Assembly: GCF_000213555.1 (NCBI RefSeq)
Contig: NZ_GL891980.1
Coordinates: 248,001-312,000, forward strand
DNA: 64,000 bases
Reading direction: 5' to 3'
DNA from: Dysgonomonas gadei ATCC BAA-286
GTDB lineage: Bacteria > Bacteroidota > Bacteroidia > Bacteroidales > Dysgonomonadaceae
Part shown: in pieces, positions 25,848 through 33,346 of the stretch
How the letters are laid out: each line of letters starts with the position of its first letter
Numbering within the stretch: position 1 is the stretch's first letter
Program-made: the position numbers and the translations under genes
The notes under the pieces: model-generated
The model's input: only the letters and a program-made list of their open reading frames with translations
Told to the model about the DNA's origin: nothing
Databases searched by the model: none

Positions 25848-26732
25848 TCAGGCCTTTTCGTATGTCGTCACCACAAATATGATCAACGGTTCATCTCCGG
25901 TATTGATGATAGAATGGTAATTATCATCACCCTGTATAGATGTCACATTTCCTTTTTTCAGGTTAAATTTCCTTGTTATTTTATCCTGGCCTTCCCGTTC
26001 TATATATTCTCCTTCACCATGTACAAGCACATACAGTTCCTGCTCTTTTTTGGTTCCATGCTCATGAAACCCCGCCTGATCACCCTTATTCAGCAGAACC
26101 ATATATGTACCGATGCGGTTGTTTACCAACTCTCCTTTCTCAAAGACAGAGAGCATATATACCACACCATTCCCGCCGTACATAGGGTCACGCTTTTCTA
26201 CATCGATCACACCACGCTGCGGATTACCAAAAGGAGTAAGTGTAATATCGATATATTTCGAAACTTCGTCAATTACCTGTTGTTTTTCTTTTTCCATTTT
26301 TATTTGCTTTTCCATTTCAAAGTGAGGAATACCCACCTCCGTAAATTCATCTCCTATTATTTTATAATCATATTTCCGATAAAAATCCACAGCGACCTTG
26401 CGGGCATGCAGCACGATTTTTTCAAAACCTTCCCTCTCGGCCACATATTCGGCAAAAGAGAGCATACTTGTACCCAGTCCGCTTTTTTGCACGTCTGTGT
26501 CTACAGCCATTTGTCGCATTTTGACAACCTTATCATCAATACGGGTAAGGATACAGCAAGCGACCATCTTTTGTTTTTCAGGCAAAATAAGTCCCAGAAG
26601 CATATCATCCTTGTCCATTTTTATATCTTGATCGGTAAAAATTAAGCCGAGCGGTTCCCTCAATATTCTTGTGCGGAGGGCTAGCATCTCTTGATACTCG
26701 TCTGTCTGGTATTCGATTATCTTAAAATTCAT
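25848..26732 (-). CDS. GNAT acetyltransferase fused to a cupin domain
   Basis: This 294-residue protein has two domains. Residues 1-140 are a GNAT N-acyltransferase, with the acetyl-CoA loop in DVQKSGLGTSMLSFAEYVAEREG and FYRKYDYKIIGDEFTEVGIPHFEMEK, the ElaA-like pattern. Residues about 165-294 are a cupin, with GDQAGFHEHGTKKEQELYVLVHGEGEYI carrying the metal-binding His/Glu set, and DDNYHSIINTG. A short charged linker joins them. Its start overlaps the end of the serine hydrolase gene by 11 bases. The combined role is unknown; the cupin could bind a ligand or metal near the acyl acceptor (inference). Confidence 0.82.
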   Translation of the reverse strand: MNFKIIEYQTDEYQEMLALRTRILREPLGLIFTDQDIKMDKDDMLLGLILPEKQKMVACCILTRIDDKVVKMRQMAVDTDVQKSGLGTSMLSFAEYVAEREGFEKIVLHARKVAVDFYRKYDYKIIGDEFTEVGIPHFEMEKQIKMEKEKQQVIDEVSKYIDITLTPFGNPQRGVIDVEKRDPMYGGNGVVYMLSVFEKGELVNNRIGTYMVLLNKGDQAGFHEHGTKKEQELYVLVHGEGEYIEREGQDKITRKFNLKKGNVTSIQGDDNYHSIINTGDEPLIIFVVTTYEKA

Positions 26733-27789
26733 TACCGTTTTTTTGCTGCTCTTTTATAATATCTAAAATCGCATTATGATAAAAAAATGTCTCTTTAATA
26801 TCGTCAGTACTATAACATACATTTTCCAAAACAATCGCACTCGTTTTTGTTTGCGGAAAATAGAAATTCATCGATACAAATCCGGGAGCATAACCTGTTT
26901 GTCCCCATTGTATTATATTATTCCCGTTGGCAACAGTGATGCCATAGCCATATTCTGTATACCCGAATATGGGATGGTCTCTTACTGCTTTCTCTTTTTT
27001 CTCTGTAATTAATGCCAATGTCTCCGGCTTCAACAACCTGTCTCCAAAAAAGTATTGATTCCATAACAATAAATCGAAAGCGGATGAAATAAAAGCTCCC
27101 GCAGCCGGATATTGCTTTAAACTCTCATCTGAGTAGATCAACGCTTTATTTTCATTTTCGTCATAACCTTTCACCAGATTCCGATATTCTTTCCTATCGG
27201 GATGGAAGGTATTATTCATTCCACAGCTTCTGAATAATTCGGCAGATAACTCATTAAATGACTTACCCGATACTTTTTCAGAAATCTTTGCCAATAAATC
27301 GTATCCTATTTGGGAATAATCATATTGGCTCCCGGCAGAAAATTTCACAGGCTGATCCAAAGCAATAATACCATGTGTATGAGAGAGTAAGTGATGAGTT
27401 GTCACTGTATCGGCCCATGCCATAGGCAAATCCGGCAAATAAGCCCGTATGGGAATATGCAAATCGATCAATCCTTTTTCATATAACTGCATTACAATTG
27501 CTGCCGTAAACTGCTTACTGACCGAACCTATAACAAATTGGTCTTCTTTCTTAAAAGGCACTTTATTATCCAAATCTGAAAACCCATACATCCGGAAGAA
27601 AACGGGTTTATCTTCTTTAGCAATCAAAATAATCCCGTTAAACGGCTTACCCGACTGATTCATTAAAGAGTCAATTGCCGCAGCGACTTTAGACGACTCG
27701 GAGTTCACACTTTTACAAGAAAGACTGAAAATTATAATTGTTATACTAACAGCTATTAATAATACTATTCTCATTCTATATGATGTCAT
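26722..27789 (-). CDS. Serine hydrolase, class C beta-lactamase-like lipoprotein
   Basis: This 355-residue protein has the S-x-x-K motif SVSK at residues 89-92. The usual Y-x-N is present only as Tyr-Ser-Gln (YDYSQIGYDLL), and GQTGYAPGF stands for the third motif. Met6 is a better start than Met1 because it gives a clean lipoprotein signal: MRIVLLIAVSITIIIFSLSC, lipid-bearing Cys25 of the long form. The protein therefore works outside the inner membrane, probably as an esterase or peptidase rather than a resistance enzyme. It overlaps the hisD stop by four bases and the GNAT-cupin start by 11, so it is a full member of the his transcript. Confidence 0.85.
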   Translation of the reverse strand: MTSYRMRIVLLIAVSITIIIFSLSCKSVNSESSKVAAAIDSLMNQSGKPFNGIILIAKEDKPVFFRMYGFSDLDNKVPFKKEDQFVIGSVSKQFTAAIVMQLYEKGLIDLHIPIRAYLPDLPMAWADTVTTHHLLSHTHGIIALDQPVKFSAGSQYDYSQIGYDLLAKISEKVSGKSFNELSAELFRSCGMNNTFHPDRKEYRNLVKGYDENENKALIYSDESLKQYPAAGAFISSAFDLLLWNQYFFGDRLLKPETLALITEKKEKAVRDHPIFGYTEYGYGITVANGNNIIQWGQTGYAPGFVSMNFYFPQTKTSAIVLENVCYSTDDIKETFFYHNAILDIIKEQQKNGNEF

Positions 27790-29063
27790 TCTTTCAACCG
27801 TAATGTTACAGCATTTTTATGCGCATATAATTCCTCATTCTCCGCCATCACTTCTATTGCCGGACCCAGATTACGTATACCGTCTTTTGTGATTTTCTGG
27901 AAAGTGATTTTCTTGACAAAGCTATCCAGGTTTACACCGCTATAAGCTGTTGCATAACCGTTGGTAGGCAAAGTATGATTCGTCCCCGAAGCGTAATCAC
28001 CTGCACTTTCAGGCGTATAATGCCCGAGAAAGACCGAACCTGCATTAATGACATCATCCGCAATATCCATATAATCGGATGTTTCTATAATCAGATGCTC
28101 CGGCGCATATTGATTCGTCATATCTATTATTTCATTGTTGTCTTTTAACAGAATAAGTTTACTATTCTGCAAAGCCTTTTCCGCTATTTCACGACGGGGT
28201 AATTCAACCAATTGCTGCTCTATTTCCTGCAACACATCTGCAATAAACCGTTCGCTCGTAGTAGTCAGTATCACCTGACTGTCAGCTCCATGTTCTGCCT
28301 GAGATAATAAATCCGCCGCTACAAATGCCGGGTTTGCCGTATCATCAGCTATTACCTGCACTTCCGAGGGTCCGGCAGGCATATCTATAGCAACATCGCG
28401 AAGGCTTACAAGTTGTTTAGCCGCCATTACATACTGGTTGCCGGGCCCGAATATCTTATATACTTTCGGCACACTTTGGGTACCATAGGCCATGGCTCCG
28501 ATGGCCTGTATCCCCCCTATCTTGAATATCTTATCTACTCCGGCTTCCTGTGCGGCAAAAAGTATTGCCGGATGTATTTTACCTTCTTTATTCGGTGGAG
28601 TACAAAGTACGATTTCTTTACAGCCCGCAATCTTTGCAGGAACAGCAAGCATAAGCACTGTGGAAAACAAGGGTGCTGTCCCCCCCGGAATATATAAGCC
28701 GACCTTTTCTATAGCTACAGCTTTCTGCCAGCATGTAACTCCCTGAATAGTCTCAATTTTCTTACTTTCGAAAATCTGACTGCGATGAAAAGTTTGTATA
28801 TTCCTTTTTGCCAAACGAATAGCCGCTTTCAATTCTTCAGAAACTAAAGATTCGGAAGCCTCTATTTCTTCGCGGGTTACTGTTAACGAAGAAAGTTTCA
28901 CTTTATCAAACCTTTCTTCATATTCAAGAATAGCCTTATCTCCTCTCCCCCTTATATCGGCAAGCACCGCACTCACTGTATTATTCAACGAAGATGTATC
29001 AAATTGGGGGCGAACCAATATAGAAGCCCATTCCAAACGTTCCGGATATCTTATTATCTGCAT
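27786..29063 (-). CDS. hisD: Histidinol dehydrogenase
   Basis: This 425-residue enzyme catalyses the final two NAD-dependent oxidations from histidinol to histidine. Family signatures present: VGLYIPGGTAPLFSTVLMLAVPAKIAGC, FGPGNQYVMAAKQLV, DMPAGPSEVQVIADDTANPAFVAADLLSQAEHGADSQ and NAGSVFLGHYTPESAGDYASGTNHTLPT, which contain the Zn ligands Gln, His and Asp and the catalytic Glu/His. It starts 4 bases after the small GNAT gene and its stop overlaps the following hydrolase. Confidence 0.96.
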   Translation of the reverse strand: MQIIRYPERLEWASILVRPQFDTSSLNNTVSAVLADIRGRGDKAILEYEERFDKVKLSSLTVTREEIEASESLVSEELKAAIRLAKRNIQTFHRSQIFESKKIETIQGVTCWQKAVAIEKVGLYIPGGTAPLFSTVLMLAVPAKIAGCKEIVLCTPPNKEGKIHPAILFAAQEAGVDKIFKIGGIQAIGAMAYGTQSVPKVYKIFGPGNQYVMAAKQLVSLRDVAIDMPAGPSEVQVIADDTANPAFVAADLLSQAEHGADSQVILTTTSERFIADVLQEIEQQLVELPRREIAEKALQNSKLILLKDNNEIIDMTNQYAPEHLIIETSDYMDIADDVINAGSVFLGHYTPESAGDYASGTNHTLPTNGYATAYSGVNLDSFVKKITFQKITKDGIRNLGPAIEVMAENEELYAHKNAVTLRLKE

Positions 29064-29067
29064 TTGT

Positions 29068-29595
29068 CTAACCTTTGTATTCTTTTTTCAATAAACTATA
29101 TACTGCAATATCAGTAAATACATTATCAACGAGCAATTCACCATCACGCTCAATCCCCTCCAGCTGAAAGCCCAGCTTTTCAGGTATCCGTCTGCTTTTG
29201 TGGTTGTTTACTGCCACTTTTATCTGTATGCGGTTTATATCCATTTCGGAAAAAGCACATTGAAGCAATTTTCTGACAGAATGTACCATAATACCTTTCC
29301 CTTGCGCATATTGAGATAGCCAGTAGCCTATTTCGATCTTTTTATTGATCGAATCAGTATCTTTAAAGCCGACTAAGCCTACAAATTGTTCCTGAAAATA
29401 AATGGTAAACTGCTTATCTGCCGTCTGTAAAACATGATTTACAAAGCTGGCGGTATCCTCTACTTCTTTTGTCGAATCTACAAAGGGCAGCCATTCGCGC
29501 ATATATTCACGTTCGTTATTCAACGTATTGAAAATCTTAAAAATATCATCCACTGACAACGGATATAAAACTATATCGTCCGAAACCTGTATCAT
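29068..29595 (-). CDS. GNAT acetyltransferase, RimJ/RimL-like
   Basis: This 175-residue N-acetyltransferase resembles the ribosomal-protein-serine type: VGLVGFKDTDSINKKIEIGYWLSQYAQGKGIMVHSVRKLLQCAFSEMDINRIQIKVAVNNHKSRRIPEKLGFQLEG. The Q/R-x-x-G-x-G/A acetyl-CoA loop is present as QYAQGKGI, and the N-K-S-R-R-I-P-E-K-L-G-F motif is complete. It overlaps the hisG stop by four bases and precedes hisD by four bases. The substrate is unknown. Confidence 0.88.
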   Translation of the reverse strand: MIQVSDDIVLYPLSVDDIFKIFNTLNNEREYMREWLPFVDSTKEVEDTASFVNHVLQTADKQFTIYFQEQFVGLVGFKDTDSINKKIEIGYWLSQYAQGKGIMVHSVRKLLQCAFSEMDINRIQIKVAVNNHKSRRIPEKLGFQLEGIERDGELLVDNVFTDIAVYSLLKKEYKG

Positions 29596-30446
29596 AATAT
29601 CATTTTTTCGATTGGTAACACCAGTATTCCTTCTGCACCCAAGGATTTCAGCTTACTGATCACTTCCCAAAAACGCTTATCTTCCACTACTGATTGCACC
29701 GAACACCAACCTTTTGTTGCCAACGGAGTCACAGTAGGACTACGCATTCCGGGAAGAATATCAATAATTTCGCTCAATTTATCTTCGGGCGCATTCAAAA
29801 GTACATATTTTTTATCAGTTGCGGTTTGCACTGCTTCAATTCTGAATATCAATTCGTCAAGGATATCTTTCTTTTCTTGCGAAAGATTCTTTGTTGCAAT
29901 CAGCAAAGCTTCAGATTGCATAATCACTTCTACTTCTTTCAACCGGTTACTGACAAGTGTACCTCCGGAGCTGACAATGTCGAAAATTGCATCCGATAAT
30001 CCGATACTCGGTGAAATCTCTACCGAACCTGTAATAATATGTATATCGGAATTAATCCCTTGCTCTTTCATATATTTATTCAGGATAAAAGGATAAGAAG
30101 TTGCGATCTTTTTTCCTTCAAACCATTTTATGTCCTCATAATTTTCATCTTTGGGTATAGCCAGGGAGAGGCGGCATTTACTAAAGCCCAGCCGTTTAAT
30201 AACTTCTGCGTCCTCATTTTTTTCCATGTATTCATTCTCTCCCACCACTCCTATGTCGGCAACTCCCGTTGCTACTGCCTGGGGAATATCATCGTCGCGC
30301 AAGAAAAGTATTTCTACAGGAAACCCTTTTGCCGGGACAAGCAATGTACGCTTAATATTGTTCAATTTTACACCTGCTTCCTGCAGAAGCTCCATCGTTT
30401 CCTCAAATAATCGACCTTTCGATTGTACTGCAATTCTTAATACCAT
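29592..30446 (-). CDS. hisG: ATP phosphoribosyltransferase, long form
   Basis: This 284-residue protein is read from the ATG at 30446 (MVLRIAVQSKGRL). A frame extension of 10 residues upstream has no family support. It catalyses the first committed step of histidine synthesis. Visible motifs: SKGRLFEETMELL, GVADIGVVGENEY, KRLGFSKCRLSLAIPKD, and DIVSSGGTLVSNRLKEVEVI for PRPP binding. The C-terminal ~75-residue regulatory domain (RSPTVTPLATKGWCSVQSVVEDKRFWEVISKLKSLGAEGILVLPIEKMI) is the ACT-like histidine-binding domain of the long form, so feedback inhibition by histidine is expected. It follows the attenuator leader. Confidence 0.96.
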   Translation of the reverse strand: MVLRIAVQSKGRLFEETMELLQEAGVKLNNIKRTLLVPAKGFPVEILFLRDDDIPQAVATGVADIGVVGENEYMEKNEDAEVIKRLGFSKCRLSLAIPKDENYEDIKWFEGKKIATSYPFILNKYMKEQGINSDIHIITGSVEISPSIGLSDAIFDIVSSGGTLVSNRLKEVEVIMQSEALLIATKNLSQEKKDILDELIFRIEAVQTATDKKYVLLNAPEDKLSEIIDILPGMRSPTVTPLATKGWCSVQSVVEDKRFWEVISKLKSLGAEGILVLPIEKMIL

Positions 30447-30524
30447 AATATATATTTCAAGATTTAATAATTTCAATATTTAAAGATTGGAAGTAGACAA
30501 CCAAATATCTGTAAACTGAAAAAC

Positions 30525-30558
30525 AAAAAAAGAGCCTACCCTTATCAGGTAAGCTCTT
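30525..30558 (-). terminator. his operon attenuator (terminator hairpin)
   Basis: On the minus strand AGAGCTTACC / GGGTAGGCTCT forms a stem with two wobble positions and a loop of about six bases, followed by TTTTTTTG. It lies between the leader peptide stop (30592) and hisG. The 5' arm CTTACC (plus-strand 30548-30553) can pair instead with GGTAAG at the end of the leader peptide (plus-strand 30595-30600). This gives an antiterminator when a ribosome stalls at the His codons. Confidence 0.82.
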
Positions 30559-30591
30559 ACTATATCTTCGCTATCATCACATCAAGATACG

Positions 30592-30645
30592 TTACTTACC
30601 GATTGGCAGTAATATAAAATGATGATGATGTGCTTTATTGTACAT
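30592..30645 (-). CDS. hisL: Histidine leader peptide with four consecutive His codons
   Basis: The minus-strand ATG at 30645 opens a 17-codon frame, MYNKAHHHHFILLPIGK, then TAA at 30592. The run of four CAT codons sits just upstream of a terminator hairpin and the hisG gene, the architecture of a transcription-attenuation leader. If His-tRNA is scarce, a ribosome stalled at the His run leaves the GGTAAG segment free to sequester the terminator. If it is plentiful, the ribosome reaches the stop and covers that segment. The promoter box lies 21 bases upstream of the ATG. The peptide itself probably has no other function. Confidence 0.85.
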   Translation of the reverse strand: MYNKAHHHHFILLPIGK

Positions 30646-30665
30646 AATTATAATCTTTACAAAAA

Positions 30666-30696
30666 CAAAAGTATATATTTTTCGCAATAAAACAAA
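30666..30696 (-). promoter_or_regulatory. his operon promoter
   Basis: On the minus strand TACTTTTG (plus-strand 30666-30673) matches TAnnTTTG. A TTTG (30693-30696) lies 19 bases upstream as the -33 element. The predicted start site is just ahead of the leader peptide. Confidence 0.65.
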
Positions 30697-30708
30697 CTTT
30701 ATGTCAAA

Positions 30709-31191
30709 TTATTTTTTTTGTCCTTGTCGATGCGGGTTTCCTTTTCTGCGCTCTTCGATCTTTTTTAGCATATGTTCTTTGAATTTCATATCCACCGCCC
30801 GATATTTCTCAATCTTCTGAGCAGATAATACCTCTCCAAATTTTTTGTAATATTCTATCTGAAGCTCAGCCTCCCGTTTTTCCGATTCCAAATTCAATTT
30901 GGTTATACGTTGGTAATCTTCTTCAGTTTTGTTAGATTTCTCATTCAACGCACGGGTTTCCCGGCGTGCATCCCTGTTTACTGCAAACTTTCTGGACATA
31001 AACTCCGACTCCAAAGGGATAAAAACCTTGGCTTCGGCATCTGTCAGCTCCAACTCTTTTATCAGGAAAGCTGCTTTTTCTTTCTTTATAGTTTCTATAT
31101 CAAAACCGCCTCGCTTCAGACCCTGGCCTTTTATTGAGAGTGTTGTAAACACTGCAAGAATCAATAAGACCAGAATACTTCTAAACTTCAT
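30709..31191 (-). CDS. Periplasmic Spy/CpxP-like helical protein
   Basis: This 160-residue protein has a signal peptide (FRSILVLLILAVFTTLSIKGQ). The remainder is almost entirely charged helix: ELELTDAEAKVFIPLESEFM, then DARRETRALNEKSNKTEEDYQRITKLNLESEKREAELQIEYYKKFGEVLSAQKIEKYRAVDMKFKEHMLKKIEERRKG. The LTxxQ-like segments and the L-S-A-x-x-x-x-K-Y motif recall Spy/CpxP envelope-stress proteins. It ends with a Lys/Arg-rich tail. It lies 19 bases after the anti-sigma gene and is the last gene of the sigma-factor operon. An envelope-stress role is inference. Confidence 0.72.
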   Translation of the reverse strand: MKFRSILVLLILAVFTTLSIKGQGLKRGGFDIETIKKEKAAFLIKELELTDAEAKVFIPLESEFMSRKFAVNRDARRETRALNEKSNKTEEDYQRITKLNLESEKREAELQIEYYKKFGEVLSAQKIEKYRAVDMKFKEHMLKKIEERRKGNPHRQGQKK

Positions 31192-31210
31192 ATAAACATC
31201 GTTTTTTGGT

Positions 31211-31549
31211 TTAATTACTATACATCACATCCCTGTATTTAGCTCTTGCCACTTCATCCTCAAGAAACAAATAATAATCTTCTTCTTCTGAAGAGGAAGC
31301 CATAGCAGAAGCTACAACAGGCTCAGGTTCGGCTGTCGTTTTTTGATTCAGTATTCCCGTTGAAAATATGACTCCACAAAATACGGCTGCCGCTGCTGTC
31401 CAAGGCAACACCTTTTTCCACAACGGGACAATCTTCCTTTTTTCTATTTCTTTTTCAGGAAGTTTACCCATTATTTCAGCATTAAAATTCTCGAAATAAT
31501 TATCGGGAACCTTAAATGGACTCTTCTTTTTGTCAAAATTATCCAACAT
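31211..31549 (-). CDS. Probable anti-sigma factor, single-pass membrane protein
   Basis: This 112-residue protein has an N-terminal cytoplasmic segment with SPFKVPDNYFENFNAEIMGKLPE, a motif common in small Bacteroidota proteins encoded after ECF sigma factors. One membrane helix follows (PWTAAAAVFCGVIFSTGIL, about residues 50-68), then a short acidic periplasmic tail (SSSEEEDYYLFLEDEVARAKYRDVMYSN). It starts 57 bases after the sigma gene. It lacks the zinc-binding HxxxCxxC of ZAS-type anti-sigma factors. The anti-sigma role rests on topology and gene order. Confidence 0.65.
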   Translation of the reverse strand: MLDNFDKKKSPFKVPDNYFENFNAEIMGKLPEKEIEKRKIVPLWKKVLPWTAAAAVFCGVIFSTGILNQKTTAEPEPVVASAMASSSEEEDYYLFLEDEVARAKYRDVMYSN

Positions 31550-31606
31550 AACTACTATTCTTTAATAACTCCATCTATACTATAGACTGTAAATAGATAA
31601 AAAGGT

Positions 31607-32158
31607 TTAATCGTCAGTAGATAAAAAATCTTCAATTTTTTTCACTGCATGGTGATATGATGCTTTCAGGGCACCAACCGAGGTTTCCAGTATATCCGAC
31701 ATATCTTCATACTTCATTTCATCGAAATACTTCATGTTAAAAACGATACGTTGTTTTTCAGGAAGTGTCAATATCGCTTTCTGCAATTTAAGTTGCGCTT
31801 CGTCTCCATCAAAATATTCATCACCTTCGAGACGTGAGATAAGAAATGTATCTGCATCGTCCATCGATATATTATTTTGTGCTCGTTGTTTATTCAAAAA
31901 TGTAATTGCTTCGTTTATCGCTATGCGATAGAGCCATGTCGACAGTTTGGAATCCCCTCTGAAATTCTCGATGCTGGTCCAGACTTTGATAAGGGTATTC
32001 TGAAGGACATCATTAGCATCGTCATGACTAAGTACTATTTTACGGATCTGCCAATAAAGCACCTCGCTAAACTCTTTTACAAGTTCAGAAAAGGCAACCT
32101 GCTGGGTTTTGGGGTCATGCAGCCTTTCTAGTAAGTTATTCTCTGTATCCTGTAACAT
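31607..32158 (-). CDS. ECF RNA polymerase sigma factor
   Basis: This 183-residue sigma-70 family protein has region 2 in DANDVLQNTLIKVWTSIENFRGDSKLSTWLYRIAINEAITFLNKQR, where FRGDSKLSTWLYRIA is the 2.3-2.4 signature. Region 4 is in LPEKQRIVFNMKYFDEMKYEDMSDILETSVGALKASYHHAVKKIEDFL, a complete helix-turn-helix. It lacks sigma regions 1 and 3, as expected for ECF factors. It begins 18 bases after the TPR gene, and the membrane protein after it is a plausible anti-sigma factor. Confidence 0.93.
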   Translation of the reverse strand: MLQDTENNLLERLHDPKTQQVAFSELVKEFSEVLYWQIRKIVLSHDDANDVLQNTLIKVWTSIENFRGDSKLSTWLYRIAINEAITFLNKQRAQNNISMDDADTFLISRLEGDEYFDGDEAQLKLQKAILTLPEKQRIVFNMKYFDEMKYEDMSDILETSVGALKASYHHAVKKIEDFLSTDD

Positions 32159-32176
32159 TTATTTCAAAATCCTTAT

Positions 32177-33223
32177 TTATTGACCGCTATCCTCCAGATC
32201 GGAATCATCTCCAAAATAGGCGTCTTCTTCCATTCCGCCCTGCCCGTTTTCGAACCACTCGATAAAGTTATCAACATGCGTCTTATTATTCTCCCACCAT
32301 TTAAGTGATTCGGGAAAATAAGCGACACTCACATAGCGGCAATAGGTATCGAAATGTCCCGAGCCCAGAATCTCCTCATAGGTAGGCACAAAAAAATACC
32401 ATAACAGACCATTCTGAGAATCATTTTGCATCTGGGCCAATGTGAAAAATATCAATTTAGACGATTCTACAAAAAATGTGTATTGTGAAATATCATCTGT
32501 GGCCCCTGTCTTTTGCTTTTGTATCAAATCATAAAGATAACGCCTATCTACGCCATCCTCGGGTGATAATTTTTCCGAACCCGGATCAATTTTTGCCGAA
32601 ACTATATCAAACATCTCTCCGAATGCATCTTTCGAACGTTCTGTATTAGGCTCCAGCAACAAGAAGAAATGGAATGCATAAAAACTTTGTACCCAGCGCC
32701 CCAAATCATTTAAAGCATAGGCATAAAGCAAAAATGCACTGGAATGAGTGGCATCTATTTCAATCGCTTTCCGCAGATGCTGAACAGCCATACGATTATC
32801 TTTATTATTGAAGTAGCACAAACCCAGATTGAAATGCAGTAAATATTCATCGCCGCATTTCTCTAATGCTTCATTAAGGATTTTAAGAGCATCCCCCATT
32901 TTATCCTGATTTGCCAGTGCCGTACCTTTTACAATATATGCATCCATCAATAAAGGTTGAAAATTAGCCGTAATCACTTTTGTACTGTTGCGAATGGCTT
33001 TATCATAATCTTTAAGTTGTAAGTATGATAATGACATTTCATAAACAGCCGACATTGATGTTGGGTTCACTTTCAGTGCTTCTTCATAACAGGCAATTGC
33101 CTCTTTATAACGCCCTTTATCATGCAATGCCACACCCTGCCTTATTAATTTTTCGGAAGATGGTTGTGAATATATTGTTAAAGTTGTGAATAATAAGAAT
33201 AATATAATTAAGCCGTTTCTCAT
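32177..33223 (-). CDS. Exported tetratricopeptide repeat protein
   Basis: This 348-residue protein has a signal peptide (MRNGLIILFLLFTTLTIYSQ). At least five TPR units cover residues about 22-200: ALHDKGRYKEAIACYEEALKVNP, SLSYLQLKDYDKAIRNSTKVI, GTALANQDKMGDALKILNEALEKC, NLGLCYFNNKDNRMAVQHLRKAIEID and AYALNDLGRWVQSFYAFHFFLLLEP. The C-terminal part (about 230-330) has no recognised domain and ends in an acidic tail. It heads the operon with the sigma factor and may provide an extracytoplasmic input or cargo function (inference). Confidence 0.85.
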   Translation of the reverse strand: MRNGLIILFLLFTTLTIYSQPSSEKLIRQGVALHDKGRYKEAIACYEEALKVNPTSMSAVYEMSLSYLQLKDYDKAIRNSTKVITANFQPLLMDAYIVKGTALANQDKMGDALKILNEALEKCGDEYLLHFNLGLCYFNNKDNRMAVQHLRKAIEIDATHSSAFLLYAYALNDLGRWVQSFYAFHFFLLLEPNTERSKDAFGEMFDIVSAKIDPGSEKLSPEDGVDRRYLYDLIQKQKTGATDDISQYTFFVESSKLIFFTLAQMQNDSQNGLLWYFFVPTYEEILGSGHFDTYCRYVSVAYFPESLKWWENNKTHVDNFIEWFENGQGGMEEDAYFGDDSDLEDSGQ

Positions 33224-33246
33224 GCAATATTTACTTTTTAAAAATA

Positions 33247-33254
33247 CAAAAGTA
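33247..33254 (-). promoter_or_regulatory. -7 box upstream of the TPR-sigma operon
   Basis: On the minus strand TACTTTTG matches TAnnTTTG, 24 bases before the TPR gene ATG. No -33 TTG is seen at the usual distance. Confidence 0.45.
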
Positions 33255-33316
33255 AGAAAATACTCTATAAATACATTCTCTGTTCAGATTCTTTGACAAT
33301 TTTATAGAAGGAAGGT

Positions 33317-33339
33317 TTAAGAAGCTGTTTGAATTATAT
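33317..33339 (+). repeat. Short dispersed repeat beside TIR element 1
   Basis: TTAAGAAGCTGTTTGAATTATA occurs here, inverted at 34832-34853 (with G for the internal A), and again at 36275-36296. All three copies lie in the 33.3-37.0 kb accessory region, and the first is 8 bases outside the left end of TIR element 1. Confidence 0.7.
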
Positions 33340-33346
33340 GACTATA

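Noticed and set aside
26722..27789. Beta-lactam resistance gene
   Set aside because: The S-x-x-K motif is present, but the Tyr motif is Y-S-Q and no K-T-G is seen. A lipoprotein esterase or peptidase is more likely.
29592..30476. Ten-residue N-terminal extension of HisG
   Set aside because: HisG proteins begin at the Met-x-Leu-Arg-Ile-Ala segment, and the ATG at 30446 fits the family length.
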